A stretch of DNA of 64,000 nucleotides from Pleurostoma richardsiae. Taxonomy: Eukaryota; Ascomycota; Sordariomycetes; Calosphaeriales; Pleurostomataceae. Position numbers and translations under genes: made by a program. The stretch's first letter is position 1; every line of letters starts with the position of its first letter. Location: contig JANBVO010000048.1 of the NCBI GenBank assembly GCA_030052745.1, positions 62,001 through 126,000 on the forward strand, in the 5' to 3' direction. Shown one piece after another: positions 1-10,844 of this stretch. Below the pieces are notes generated by a model. The model saw only the letters and a list, made by a program, of their open reading frames with translations, searched no databases and was not told the DNA's origin.

Positions 1-2530
1 CTCATTACGCAGACCTAGTCATGAAGGTGCTACAGAAGATTTGTGATTCCGAAGATGTTGAGGAGCTGCGGCCAGATCGCGAGTTTGCCATAGACGGCGG
101 AGTTGTGAAGATACCGCGATACGAGCCGTTCAGGCTCGAAGATGAGGTATGCATCAAGAGCCAGACTGGTTCTGGGTCGGTCAAGACACTAGAGATTGGC
201 AAGCCTGGGCTGCTGGAGACCTTGAGATGGGTCGAGACAAGCCATAAAACCCTCGGCGCCGATGAGGTCGAGATCGAGTCCAAGGCTGTCGGTCTCAACT
301 TCAGGGTATGTTCTTCCCCTGAAAGACAGAAAAAGTGAGCTGACCAGATCAGGATATAATGGTTGCCATGGGCGTGCTGTCTTTCAGCGGATCCAACAGC
401 CGCCCTCTCGGCCTCGAAGTGTCCGGCATCGTCAGACGAGTAGGGGAGAACGTCCGCCACGTCCTGCCTGGAGACCGCGTCGCCGCCATGGCTCTGGACG
501 GCTGCTTCTCCACGCATGCCGTGGTCAATGGCGTTCTGTGTGTGAAGATTCCTGACAGCTTGTCGTTCGATGAAGCGGCGACGATGCCTTCAGTCTACAC
601 CACTTCGCTGCTGGCCCTTTTTCATGTTGGCCAGCTAGAACGCGGCCAGGTAAGATTCCCCCTACCTGACTATAAATGACATCTCTGACAGTAGAAGTCG
701 GTATTGATCCACTCTGCCTGTGGAGGTATTGGGCACGCCGCTGTCGAGCTCTGTAAAATAATCGGCGCGGAGGTAAGACTTCCGACACGGAGCTAGTGAC
801 CATCATCCTAATCTCACATTTACCAGGTGTATATAACGGTTGGCAGCGAGCAAAAGGTCAAGTATGCTTTGGAGCACTATGGCCTCCCTCGTGACCGCAT
901 CTTCAACTCGCGAGATGACTCCTTCGTTGCGGACGTGATGCGTGAGACCGGCGGCGCAGGGGTCGACCTCGTGCTAAACTCGCTGTCGGGGAAGCTCTTG
1001 CATGCCTCCTGGAAGTGCGTCGCCGAGTTTGGCAAGATGGTTGAGCTGGGGAAGCGTGATCTCGTTGGCTTCGGCCAGCTCGACCTGGAGCCTTTCCTCC
1101 TCAACCGGTCGTATTGCTGTGTCGATCTGGCGCACATGATGCAGAAGAGACCTTCCGCGGCGGGCAAGCTACTGGAGGAGACGATCCAATTATATCAGGA
1201 GGACAAAATCCAGCCAATACGCAGCATGACCGCCTTCGAGGCCTCGGATGTCGAGTCTTCCTTTCGTCATCTGCAGAAGGGGGACCATATCGGAAAGGCC
1301 GTAGTAAGGATCCCGGATGATGTCTCAACGATTCCGAGTATTTCTTCCTCAAGCCCGACCCGTTTCAGGGAAGACGCCTCTTACGTCCTGACCGGTGGCC
1401 TGGGTGGCCTCGGTAAGTCAATCGCCCTCTGGATGGTCGAGCGTGGAGCACGCAGCCTGGTCTTCCTCTCCCGCAGCGCAGGCAAGAACGAAGCCGACCA
1501 AGACTTCTTCGCCGAGCTGGAGAGCATGGGCTGCGCCATCACCGCCGTCCCCGGCAAGGCCGACGTGATGGAGGACGTCGAAAAGGCCGTCCGCTCAGCG
1601 CCCAACCCCATCCGTGGCGTGTTCCACCTTGCCATGGTGCTCCGCGACGGCCAGTTTGCCGACCTCCCCTTCGACGACTGGACCGCGGCGGTGTCCCCCA
1701 AGGTCAACGGCGCGTGGAACCTGCACGACGCGCTGGCGGGCGCCGACCTCGACTTCTTCGTGGCGACGAGCTCCATCGTGACCTGCTGCGACCAGGTCGG
1801 CCAGGGCAACTACACGGCCGCCAACTGCTTCCTCGAGGCCTTCTGCCAGCACCGGCGCGCCCTCGGGCAGCCGGCGGCCGTGCTCAACATCTGCCCCGTC
1901 GAGGACGTGGGCTTCGTGGCCGAGAACCCCGCCGCGAAGAAGAAGCTGCGGGTGCAGGGGCTGTACTTCCTCACCGAGAGCGAGACGCTCGATTACTTCG
2001 AGCTGGCGCTGCTGAACCAGCAGCCGGAGGCCCGGCAGGAGGAGGTGACTTCGCCGTTGGCGCCGGTTGTGGCTGCGGGCAACATCGTCATGGGCCTGCG
2101 CTCCGAGGTGCACCCGTCGGACCCCAAGTGCCAGACCAGTTGGCGCCGGGACAGGCGCATGGGCACGTATCACAACGTGCGGGACGCAACTGCCTCGGAG
2201 ACTAGCAGTTCGCCGAGCGCCTTGAAGACGTTCCTGGCCCGGGCGGCCGAAGAGCCCGAGGTGCTAAGCCGGGATGACAGCGTCGAGTACCTGGCGCTCG
2301 AGATCGGACGCAAGATCTTTGCCTTCATGATGAAGGACGAGGCGGACGTCGATCTTGGCCTGACGCTGGCGCAGATAGGGATGGATTCGCTGATGGCGAT
2401 CGAGCTGAGGAGGTGGTGGAAGCAGACGTTTGGGCTGGAGATCAGCACGCTTGAGATCATGGGCAGCGGGACGCTGAGGGCTTTAGGGAAGCTGGCCGCG
2501 GAGGGAGTTATGAAGAAGCTGAGTGATTAA
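1..2530 (+). CDS. Highly reducing polyketide synthase, C-terminal part (ER-KR-ACP), 5' truncated by the window
   Basis: This is the 3' end of a type I iterative highly reducing PKS. The reading frame is already open at base 3. Exons are 3-305, 353-649, 695-772 and 827-2530, and all joins keep frame. The enoyl reductase is recognised by VGLNFRDIMVAMG across intron 1, HSACGGIGHAA in exon 3 and a GAGVDLVLNSL segment. The ketoreductase carries the NADPH motif TGGLGGLG, then TSSIV and the catalytic Tyr region QGNYTAAN. The acyl carrier protein has the phosphopantetheine serine in GMDSLMAIE. The protein ends soon after the ACP, with no thioesterase or reductase, as is usual for this class, so release probably needs another enzyme. 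KS, AT and DH domains should lie left of the window. It probably makes a reduced aliphatic polyketide; the product cannot be inferred. Family assignment is secure. Confidence 0.95.
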
Positions 2531-2906
2531 TGTGCGAGCTGTTAAGAATGCTAAGGGTAAGTGAGCTAGGTAGGTCTCGTGGCGGGTTGGATATGGGGAT
2601 TGTCTTCCTTTGAGGAGGCATTGCGTTTCTTTATCTTCAGATTCACCTTAATGCTTAATCATGTTCTTTGACTTGAATGATACATGGCATCTGTCTCACT
2701 GCGAAGAAAAGTGCCAACCCAGTGTCTCGAAAGTGTGAGGCAGAGGCCATGCTGCCAGTCAGATCGTCTTATTCGGATGAAGGCGTCGCTGAAGTGTTGG
2801 AAGCGGCCCCTCGCCTGAGCACCCGAAATCGGCGAACTCCGAAGCATCCCCACTCGACACGGTCGATCATCACCATCTCACATCAATACATTGTACAGCA
2901 GCCAAA
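2531..2906. other. Intergenic, PKS to phosphoribosyltransferase
   Basis: This 376-base gap lies between two genes on the same strand. It should hold the PKS 3' UTR and the promoter of the phosphoribosyltransferase. I see no gene, and no TATA element that I would defend. Confidence 0.5.
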
Positions 2907-3554
2907 ATGGCATCATCGTCGGGCTACAAGCGCCCCGGGTGCCCGGTGACCACCCAGACATGGACAGTCGACGTGGCCGGCAGGGAGATCAACCTGCCCA
3001 TTGTCGCCATCAAGCCCGACTTTGGTATCTCACTGATGATGATCATCGACCTCGGCGTCGCGTTCGGTGAGCACTGCGGTCGGGCGCTCGCGGATAACCT
3101 CCGGCCCCTGAAGCCCGACATCGTCGTCGGTGCCGCCACCCTCGGCATCCCCGTCGCCATCGAGGTCAGCCGCGGCCTCGGCATAGACCGCTACGTCATC
3201 CTGCAGAAGTCGAACAAGATCCACCTCACCGATGCCCTGGTCCAGCCCATCACCTCTATCACGTCCAAGGGGGAGCAGAGGCTGCTGCTCGACCGCGATG
3301 CGGTGCCGCTGCTGGGGGGGAGGCGGGTCGTGGTTGTTGACGACGTGGTTGCGTCCGGATCTAGCTTGAAGGGGGCAATGGATCTGGTCAGGCGAGCTGG
3401 AGGCGACGTGGTAGGCGTGGGAGTCATCTTGACGGAGGCGAGGGAGTGGGGAGCTACGCTCGGGGAGGACGTGAAGCTGGTACACGGCCTGGCTCACATA
3501 CCTCAGTTCAAGCTAGATGATTCGGTGTGGAAGCCTATCGAAACTACATTTTAG
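2907..3554 (+). CDS. Type I phosphoribosyltransferase (adenine/xanthine PRT-like)
   Basis: This intronless gene encodes 215 residues. The PRPP-binding signature VVVVDDVVASGSS (about residues 145-157) has the two adjacent Asp residues and the following small-residue loop of type I PRTases. Upstream, PDIVVGAATLGIP matches the region that contacts pyrophosphate, and VILQKSNKIHLTD resembles the flexible loop of APRT/XPRT-like enzymes. Such enzymes transfer phosphoribose from PRPP to a purine base in salvage, and are usually cytosolic. The exact base cannot be read from the sequence. It lies 376 bases downstream of a PKS on the same strand, which is an unusual partner and could mean a cluster-associated or resistance-type role. 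That idea is inference. The start is the first ATG, in a MASSSGYK context. Confidence 0.85.
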   Translation: MASSSGYKRPGCPVTTQTWTVDVAGREINLPIVAIKPDFGISLMMIIDLGVAFGEHCGRALADNLRPLKPDIVVGAATLGIPVAIEVSRGLGIDRYVILQKSNKIHLTDALVQPITSITSKGEQRLLLDRDAVPLLGGRRVVVVDDVVASGSSLKGAMDLVRRAGGDVVGVGVILTEAREWGATLGEDVKLVHGLAHIPQFKLDDSVWKPIETTF

Positions 3555-3949
3555 AGTCTTCCTTTGATCTACGATAGAGTGTTATGCGGACGGCATCATC
3601 ATGTTAATCTGATCTCGTCAAGCGTAGTCTTCCCGACGATATAGACCCGCCGTACTCTTCTTATGCTCACGTATTGTACACTGTCCAGGCAAAGACGCAA
3701 GGCCGTCTTAGGTCATTCTCATGTTGGAGAGCCTGCCTCCATCACCACTCGCGGTTGACATCGTGCCTCGGCTGCTGTGCCGGCGAGGGAGCCGGCCTTC
3801 CCCTTCATCCAGGTCTTCCCTGAGCTCCACCTCCACCTAAGGCCGCGAGATCGCGCTCATGGAGTCGGACACCAGGTCGCGGCGTGTGTTCGGATGGTAC
3901 CCGGTTCGGGAGGCCACTCCGCGTCATGGCCGTAGAGGCTCCCTTTTGC
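3555..3949. other. Intergenic between convergent genes
   Basis: This 395-base gap lies between the 3' ends of the phosphoribosyltransferase and the Zn2Cys6 regulator. It probably contains both 3' UTRs. I see no gene in it. Confidence 0.5.
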
Positions 3950-5725
3950 TCAAGGGTTGCTCGCCGCATGGCTCCCCGCTTCCACCTCGCTTCTTTCGCC
4001 CGCCTCGCCCACGTCGCTTGCATCGCCACCCGCAAGCCACCCCTGCAACCTCACTGCCCTGCGCAACGCACAGTGCGTGACGTCCCAGTCGCCAAGGCCT
4101 ATCTGCAAGGTGGCCACCATAAGCATGCTCTTGCTGTGGAACGCCTGGTCCATGCCGTGAGCGGCCGGCACCACCGCGACGAGCACCCACATCAGCACGC
4201 CGAGCAGCCCGCGCCACGTCTCAAGGGGCACGCACTGCACGTTCTGCAGCAGTTCCACGACGTCCTGCCGCGAGCAGGCCCGGCTGAAGGGCTGGCGGGA
4301 GCGGATGGCGTGGCAGGTGATCAGGGCGGCCATCTCGACGGACCGGTGAAGTGGACCTTGTGCCCGCCTAGGTCCGCCACGACTGGGATGGGCAGGACCG
4401 CCGGCCGACACGCGGTTGTACACCCAGTCTGACATGGAGAGCAGCTTCTGGAGCTCCCACGGCGGTGAATCCACAGGCAGATCGAGGACCCTGTCCACCA
4501 GAAACTGGACGTCGTCGAGGATGGACGCTGTCGTTTCCTGCAGGCCCAAGGGACGCGCAAACTTGGTGAAGGTCGCCGGTGACGGGACCAGAGGGGTGTT
4601 ATAGGCGAGCGGTGACGGCTGAAGCGGCGATGTGCTCCTAGGGAGGTGGACATCCGCCCTCTCCTCGAGGAGTGGCGGTAGCTCTAGGGTTATGGAGGCG
4701 ATGAAGTCGGAACTGTGACGACATGAGCGGCTAGACGTGTCGAGAGCAAAAGGAGGCTCACATGGCTGCCAGTTTGGCTAGCAGGCCGTCCATGCCGAGG
4801 CACTGGAGCCCGCCGCGCAGACGGATCATCTCGCGCAGCCCCTCGAAGTGTATCCGCAGATGCTGCGTCTCGTCGTGGCAGATGTCCGTGCTGACAAAGG
4901 TGATGACCCCAGAGATGGCCTCGTCGCTCGGCCGCGTGGACTGCTCGGCGAGCATCTTGTTCAGCATCTGTATCGCCCTGCCCTTGGTCGACATCATAGT
5001 CTGCGTGTCCATCTGCCTGGTGCGGTTAAGCAGGCAGGCGCCCGTGTACGTGGCGATCCGAGCGAGCAGAGGACTCTGAGCACAGAAGGGGATGAAGTCG
5101 GTCTGGTATTGGTTCGACTCCTGGATCGCCAGCACGGTGGTCTGGTACGAGTGAGCCTGCACATCTAAGATGAGTTAGCCTGGAGACGGCAAGATGCCTC
5201 TCGAGATGTCTGACAGAAGGTCAACAGATCGCCGTCTGTGTCCCGTGTAAACGGCGTACTGAGAACCGCGACCCGGTCAAGGGAAGCCGCTGGTCCGAGT
5301 TTCTCCAAAGACTTGGCATTGGAGAGGTCTGCAGGCGCCTCAAAGCCTGCGGTAACGCCACCGGCTTCACGTCCTGAACCGGATGCAGCCGATGCGAGAA
5401 TGAGACTCGTCTCTGCGGACAGAACAGATCTTGCAGCATCCCTGGCATTGCTGGAGCTGTCAGTTCCCCTCCACCGGATGTCATTCTGGATACAACTTGC
5501 GCGCTATTGTCATGATATTCGCAAGCCGGCTGGGGAAAGCGTCTCGCACATTGTCCGCAGGGCTGCCTTTGATCACACTGTTCCCCTGTCAACAACGCAT
5601 GCCGGCCTACATCCCCCCGAGGAACCGCGCACCTTCTGCTTCCTCCGCCTGCATTCTTCGCAGGACAATTTCTTGCGTTCACGCCGGGGCCGTGATGCTG
5701 ACCGCGGCCCTTGCTTCTCCAACAT
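3950..5725 (-). CDS. Zn2Cys6 transcription factor next to the PKS
   Basis: Exon 1 runs 5725-5633 and ends in SCEECRRRKQK. A 55-nt intron (5632-5578) joins it to CDQRQPCGQCARRFPQPACEY, which restores the complete six-cysteine binuclear cluster (C-x2-C-x6-C, then C-x2-C and C). A later exon from 5164 to 4762 carries a fungal-specific regulatory domain (LREMIRLRGGLQCLG). An intron at 4761-4713 leads to the last exon 4712-3950, which ends at a TGA. The segment between about 5540 and 5165 is uncertain. One frame reads straight through to a TGA near 5221. Another frame, ending TPFTRDTDGDLL, looks more natural and implies one more intron. The acceptor at 5165 has a clear GCTAAC branch point. The protein should be a nuclear DNA-binding regulator, and its position suggests control of the PKS locus. 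Confidence 0.85.
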
Positions 5726-6786
5726 AGCGGCGGACCCCGCAGTAGCTCCGGCTCGAGCGAGGAGGTGTTAGCCGATCAGTAGAAGGGTTCTGTGATATGA
5801 GGTGCCCATCTTCCGTCTCTCTCGTCATGAGGGATTCGCAAGCCCCGGCGAGGAGTCGTAGCCTGCTTCCGAGGACGCCACGAAATTGAGGCTGTGGCAT
5901 CTCAGCTGTGAGACTATGGCCGCGGCGACGTGAGGGGCTGGGCCCGATCTGACAGATAGAAACGACGCCGCAGGCCCCCAAGCACACGTGAGAAGCCTTC
6001 GGAGTCTCCTTGGCAATCGACACGAGAACAGAACGTAATTGGTTCACCAGCACGCCTTTGTTGGGGTCCAATTCAGATTAGGGGATTAGAATTCACCCCA
6101 ACCACCAACAGCTCCCATCGCCTCTCCTCCTCCAACCCTCAAGCTCAGAATCAACCCGTCGCACATAGTCCTTAGCTTAAACTCAATCGAATCGTGGCAT
6201 CTGTCCACTTATCCTCCTGGAGTAGGCGAAAAGGCTATGATCAATGCTGCTCTTCCTACACGGTGACTCTCCGGCTCCCTTCACGACAATGCCTCGAGTA
6301 TGATGGCCTTTGGTGTCATGTTTCCAGCCATGACGTCGATCCCCTACGTCTAAGTCGACATCCGGTGGACAGAGCTACAAGGGGATCGTTTAAGATAGCC
6401 TAAAAAACGAGGAAGGCTCCCAGGTCCCTCCCCGAGCGTAAATGTAGGCTCCGTATTGGTCTGCTGAATTTCCGGAGTCTGTCCCTTTTGAGCGGATCGA
6501 ACACCCTATTCATGATATGCATTCATCGAGCCGCCTGCCCTAAGCTGCCTGGAGACCGTTCCCTTCTTGATAGCGAGACCGAGCACGACACACAGCCAGA
6601 CAGCAGATATGGCGGAGGTGAACACAAGCACATCAAGTATACCAGGGTCAGCGCGATATATACATCGCAGTCTATGAAATCGAGCTTGCTCCCACCTCTC
6701 TACACAAGTCTTAAAAGCCAGTAATTCGAACGCCGCACCAGGAAATAAGCAAGCCTGCCTCCCCTCCCTTAAAATCAGAAGCTGCC
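5726..6786. other. Intergenic, 1.06 kb
   Basis: This gap lies upstream of the minus-strand regulator and downstream of the minus-strand hydantoinase gene. It should contain the regulator promoter and the hydantoinase 3' UTR. Short open frames here show no family motif. Confidence 0.45.
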
Positions 6787-9786
6787 CTACGAGCTCGCCT
6801 GCTTAAACTCCTCGATCACACTCCGCGGCTCCACGTACTTCCCCAGCGGCTCGTACTTGATATCGTCGTACCCAAACGCCTTCGGGCCACCAATCTCCAG
6901 GCCCGCCGGCGTCTCCGTCCAGCGCGGCGAGCACGTAATTCCCAGCACCGTGACCCGGTAGCCGTACTTGAACTCGGGCACACCCAGCGCGCGTCCGGAT
7001 CCGTCGTCCAGCACGGCGATGAGGTCCGGGACCGAGGCCAGGATGCGAGTCGTGCCGTCTTCGGCGGTGTGCTCCGCGAAGATGTTCTCGTTCTTGAACG
7101 GGATCTTCAGCGTCCCGCCCGAGACCAACGGCGCCACCCTCTCGCCCGGATCCTCGTCCTCCTCGTCGCCGTCGCCGCAGCCAGACGACGCGATGTGCAC
7201 GGTGCCGTACGAGTGGCCCTTGAACAGCCGCCGCTCCACCGCCACGATCTTGCCCCTGAACAGCACCTTGGCCGCCTCGGGCCCGCCGGCCTCCTCGATG
7301 ATCGCCGCCGCCACGCCCGGCAGGTTGTGCGCGGCCTCGCAGCGCGCGATGCTCCGCCCGATGCGCCAGGCCAGCGAGGTGGTGTTGAGCACGCCGTACC
7401 TGCGCACGTACTCGGTCCTGGTCGGGCGGGCCGCCATGCCGACGCGGCTGCCCATCTCGGCGCACGAGGCCCGCAGCGCGCGGTCGACGATCTCGTCGTC
7501 GGGGGCGCGGGTCATGACGATGCTCTTGCCGTCGCCCGAGTCGATGGCGCACGGCACCAGCTCGCCGGGGACGTGCACGGCCAGCGTGGTCTGCCAGTAG
7601 GTCGGGTAGGCGCGGCCCATCCAGTCGGCGTCGACGACGGGGGCGTCGAAGAAGCGCGACGACCCCACCAGCAGCGGCTCCATGCCGTTGGCGCCGCCCA
7701 CCTCCAGGCCCATGACCGCGTCGAAGGACTTGTGGCCTAGGTACTCCATCAGCACCTCGAAGGCCTGCACCGTCTCGATGGACTGCAGCCGCTCGACCGA
7801 CACGGCCGGCGAGCCCATGTGCCCGCCCCAGTAGATAAGCGCGTCGTCGGCGAGCGCGGACTGGTCGATGACGCGGATGCGGTGGCCCGCGCGCACGATG
7901 TCGCGCATCTGGATGAGGCTGGGCGCCGGGCTCCCGCCGCCTGCGCAACCGAGCACGTAGCACCCGTCCGCGAGCCAGCCCAGGTCCGTCTCGCTCAGGA
8001 TCCATTCCCAGACGCCCTTGGCGTTCTGCTCTATGCGCGGCCTGTAGGCTGACGGGTCCACCTTCTCGACGTCGATTGTCTGCACGGCCAGGTTCTTGTG
8101 CTGCTCCACGCTGTCGTCTGCCTCCTCGACCTCCTCCCCGGCCTCCTCCTCTGCCGGCACGGCCCGGAAGTCGATATCCCCCACAGCCTTGACAATGGTT
8201 CGGATCTGGTTCGTGACGTACTGCAGAGGCATGCTCTCGACCTCGGCGATGGTGATGCTGCTCTCCAGGGCGCCCACAGCGAGCGCCCGCTTGACCGCCA
8301 GATCCTTGGCGTACTGGATCGCCTGCGCCTCGGTCTGGTGGGTCGTGTTCTGCACGATGTCCACGGTTCCGCACACCCGGGAGATGGCCGCTCCCACCGC
8401 GTTGGCAACATCGTGGAACGGCGGGCGGATCACCTTCGAGGCGCCCTCGATATCGTCCGGCGCTAGCACCGCACCGCCTCCAACGAGCAGAACGGGCATC
8501 GGGTCGGGGGACGTCTTGATCACGTCGATCGCACCGTCTAGCAGCACCTTAATCCGGCGGCCGGCTTCCTCGACGTCGTGTGCCTCAAGGCTCGATATCT
8601 TCGACTCGTCACCCATCTTAGCTCTTCCCAGAGCCACAGCTATGTCAGATGCGGTGCAGGTCGAACCGCCGAAGACAAGCGCCGCCTCGGTGAGCAGGTT
8701 GCCTACAGATTCAGGGCCCACCCGGATCCGCCCGTCGACCTTGTGGACGACAGAGCCTCCGCCCAGGCCGATCGAGTGGAGGTGCGGCATCGAGTAGTTG
8801 ACCCTCACCCCGGCGACCGTCACGTATGCCGAAGCCTGCCGCGGGAGCCCGCCGGGGAGGATGACGCCCACATCGGACGTCGTGCCGCCGATATCCACCA
8901 CGATCGCGGACGACCTCGCCTCGTCCAGCCCGGCCAGATACGCCGCCCCGCGCATGGAGTTGGTGGCGCCGGACGAGAAGGTCCGGATGGGGATCCTGGC
9001 GGCGGACCGCGAGTCGAGGATGGTGCCGTCGTTCTGCGTGATGAACAGCGGGCACGCCAGCTCGAGGCGCCTCATGGCGCGGCGGAAGCGGCCGACCGTC
9101 TTGCGCGCGTAGGCCAGGATCGCCGCGTTGAGGATGCTGGCGTTCTCGCGCTCCATGAAGCCGATGTTGGCCACCTCGTGCGAGCACACGACGTCGACGC
9201 CCGGCAGCTCGCGCAGCACGATGTCCCGCACGCGGCTCTCCTGCTGGAACGCCTCGTCGATCGGCGAGAAGACCCCCGCCACCACCACGGCGGTCAGCCC
9301 CTGCTCGCGGATCTTGGCGCACTCGGCCACCACCTGCTCCTCGCGGACCGGCGCCTCCTGGCTGCCGTCGATGTGCAGCCCGCCGTCCACCACGGCGCAG
9401 TGGCCCTTCAGGATCGCCGCGAGGTCCGCCGGGAACTCTGCGAAGGGCGGCACCTCGCGCAGGAAGGACCGCGACAGTCGCAGCACCGCCACACGCCGAA
9501 GCCGGCGGGCGTCGCGCTCCACCACGGCGTTGATGAAGTGCGTGGTGCCGACGGTGACGCTGGCGATGCGCTCAGCGGGGATGGACGCCGCCTCGATCAC
9601 GGCGCGCACCGACGCTTCAATGCCGGAGGTGGCATCGGGCGTCGTGGGCGTCTTGCGGAAGGCCAGCACGCCACGTGAGGCGTCTCCGGCCGCGGCCAGC
9701 GACATGTCGATGGCGACGGCATCGGTGTTGGTGCCGCCGACATCGACGCCGATGCGGATGCTCTTCTCAACTTTTGTTATCGCCAT
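6787..9786 (-). CDS. Hydantoinase/oxoprolinase family protein with C-terminal DUF917
   Basis: A single long exon encodes 999 residues. The ATG at 9786 is chosen because it gives MAITKVEKSIRIGVDVGGTNTD; the frame further upstream has only a TTG. The N-terminal hydantoinase A domain shows the ASKHA-type phosphate loop DVGGTNTDAV near residue 12 and a second glycine-rich motif, VDIGGTTSDVG, near residue 300. ATP-dependent hydantoinase or oxoprolinase chemistry is the family expectation. From about residue 615 the protein continues into a DUF917-type domain (CYVLGCAGGGSPAPS, IYWGGHMGSPAVS). An acidic, low-complexity linker (EEEAGEEVEEADDSVEQ) separates the two halves. The substrate is unknown; a cyclic amide or related compound is the reasonable guess. 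There are no introns and no targeting signal, so it is probably cytosolic. Confidence 0.9.
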   Translation of the reverse strand: MAITKVEKSIRIGVDVGGTNTDAVAIDMSLAAAGDASRGVLAFRKTPTTPDATSGIEASVRAVIEAASIPAERIASVTVGTTHFINAVVERDARRLRRVAVLRLSRSFLREVPPFAEFPADLAAILKGHCAVVDGGLHIDGSQEAPVREEQVVAECAKIREQGLTAVVVAGVFSPIDEAFQQESRVRDIVLRELPGVDVVCSHEVANIGFMERENASILNAAILAYARKTVGRFRRAMRRLELACPLFITQNDGTILDSRSAARIPIRTFSSGATNSMRGAAYLAGLDEARSSAIVVDIGGTTSDVGVILPGGLPRQASAYVTVAGVRVNYSMPHLHSIGLGGGSVVHKVDGRIRVGPESVGNLLTEAALVFGGSTCTASDIAVALGRAKMGDESKISSLEAHDVEEAGRRIKVLLDGAIDVIKTSPDPMPVLLVGGGAVLAPDDIEGASKVIRPPFHDVANAVGAAISRVCGTVDIVQNTTHQTEAQAIQYAKDLAVKRALAVGALESSITIAEVESMPLQYVTNQIRTIVKAVGDIDFRAVPAEEEAGEEVEEADDSVEQHKNLAVQTIDVEKVDPSAYRPRIEQNAKGVWEWILSETDLGWLADGCYVLGCAGGGSPAPSLIQMRDIVRAGHRIRVIDQSALADDALIYWGGHMGSPAVSVERLQSIETVQAFEVLMEYLGHKSFDAVMGLEVGGANGMEPLLVGSSRFFDAPVVDADWMGRAYPTYWQTTLAVHVPGELVPCAIDSGDGKSIVMTRAPDDEIVDRALRASCAEMGSRVGMAARPTRTEYVRRYGVLNTTSLAWRIGRSIARCEAAHNLPGVAAAIIEEAGGPEAAKVLFRGKIVAVERRLFKGHSYGTVHIASSGCGDGDEEDEDPGERVAPLVSGGTLKIPFKNENIFAEHTAEDGTTRILASVPDLIAVLDDGSGRALGVPEFKYGYRVTVLGITCSPRWTETPAGLEIGGPKAFGYDDIKYEPLGKYVEPRSVIEEFKQASS

Positions 9787-10236
9787 GTATAATCCCACAG
9801 AGGTCAATGCCTTCAATTCCCTCAATACCGTCTCTCACGAGCGATTTACTGCTCCCGCCGAGACTCAGCCGTGATATATAGATATCTATGCCAAGCGGCG
9901 CCGTTAGCTTACCTATCAACAAGCGGAGCCATGGCGCGATCGGCCAACTCGCAGTGAAGGCCGATGCCCGGAAGCCTTCGGTCTCCTCCGGCGAGCCGTC
10001 CGATAGCACGCCATCCGGAGTAGCTCTGTTCGATAGACTCAACTAGTTCCCATCTAACGTTATTAATAATCTGGCGATCCAGGCAGGCATTGAGCAAGAA
10101 AGGGAGGACAAGGCAGACAGAAGGATGCACTGAAAAAAGACAAAAAGAAACAGAAGCGAGGTAATGAGTGTGAAGATCACGCGGGAACGAGATCAGAGGG
10201 GTCAAAAGCGTCTGGCAAAAAGTCGGCAAAAAAAGC
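9787..10236. other. Intergenic, upstream of hydantoinase gene
   Basis: About 450 bases lie between the hydantoinase start codon and the tRNA. The stretch presumably contains the hydantoinase promoter and leader. I see no coding region. Confidence 0.45.
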
Positions 10237-10343
10237 TGGGCTTGGTGAGGATCGAACTCACGACCTTTGGATATCAGTGCCTACAGGCCCTGTCATAAGG
10301 AATGGATATGAGACCAACGCGCTACCTATTGCGCCACAAACCC
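10237..10343 (-). tRNA. tRNA-Met (CAT), elongator type, with a 34-nt intron
   Basis: On the minus strand the acceptor stem GGGTTTG pairs with CAAGCCC. The D stem is GCGC/GCGC around AATAGGTA, and the T arm is GTGAG-TTCGATC-CTCAC. The anticodon loop is CTCATAA, which gives anticodon CAT. The anticodon stem has the T-T position 31/39 also found in yeast elongator tRNA-Met. The intron (10306-10273) follows nucleotide 37, the canonical place for nuclear tRNA introns. Removing it leaves 73 nucleotides including the discriminator A. TTCGATC matches the internal B box, so transcription should be by RNA polymerase III. Confidence 0.95.
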
Positions 10344-10844
10344 CGAAGCTGACGAAACGGCAGACTATTTTGTCCTAAGAGGACTAGCCGTGCCGGAAGC
10401 TCCACTCTTTAACTCATCTCCATTCTGTAGGTACTTTCTCACAACAGACAGACGATCTTGTTAATATTGCCATCCGCACCTCTATCTAAGACCTTCAGGT
10501 GTCTTGAAGTCCTACAAAAGACACTACGGAAGATTCATCGGTCGGTGCACCAGCAGCATCACGCCGTCTTGCAGTGAGTGAAAAAGCTCACCGGCGAGGT
10601 TTTAATTCATCGAAAGCATTCACAGCGCAGCCAGCAACCGGGTGCCCAGCCCCGGTCGCAACATCACCAATTTTGTCCCCCAAAATCAGCCATCCATACC
10701 CGTCATAATCGTCGTGAAAGCCCGGAATCCCAACAGACACCTCCAAAGGACAGAGTTTGATGACGGCTCCAGTATATCTCCGAAATGCAATGAACATCAT
10801 GTCATCGTGAAACCGCCATAATCGCGTCCTCCCCGGCAAGCCAC
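10344..10844. other. Intergenic, tRNA to unrecognised protein
   Basis: This 500-base gap holds the 5' flank of the tRNA and the 3' flank of the minus-strand gene beyond it. I see nothing coding. Confidence 0.45.

Noticed and set aside
5679-6071. 130-codon minus-strand frame upstream of the Zn2Cys6 gene
   Set aside because: It overlaps the true exon 1 in another frame and has no motif, so it is probably leader sequence.
8578-9678. 366-codon open frame antisense to the hydantoinase gene
   Set aside because: It is made of His/Arg/Ala/Gly-rich low-complexity sequence, as expected opposite a GC-rich coding strand. No motif is present and it overlaps a well-supported gene.
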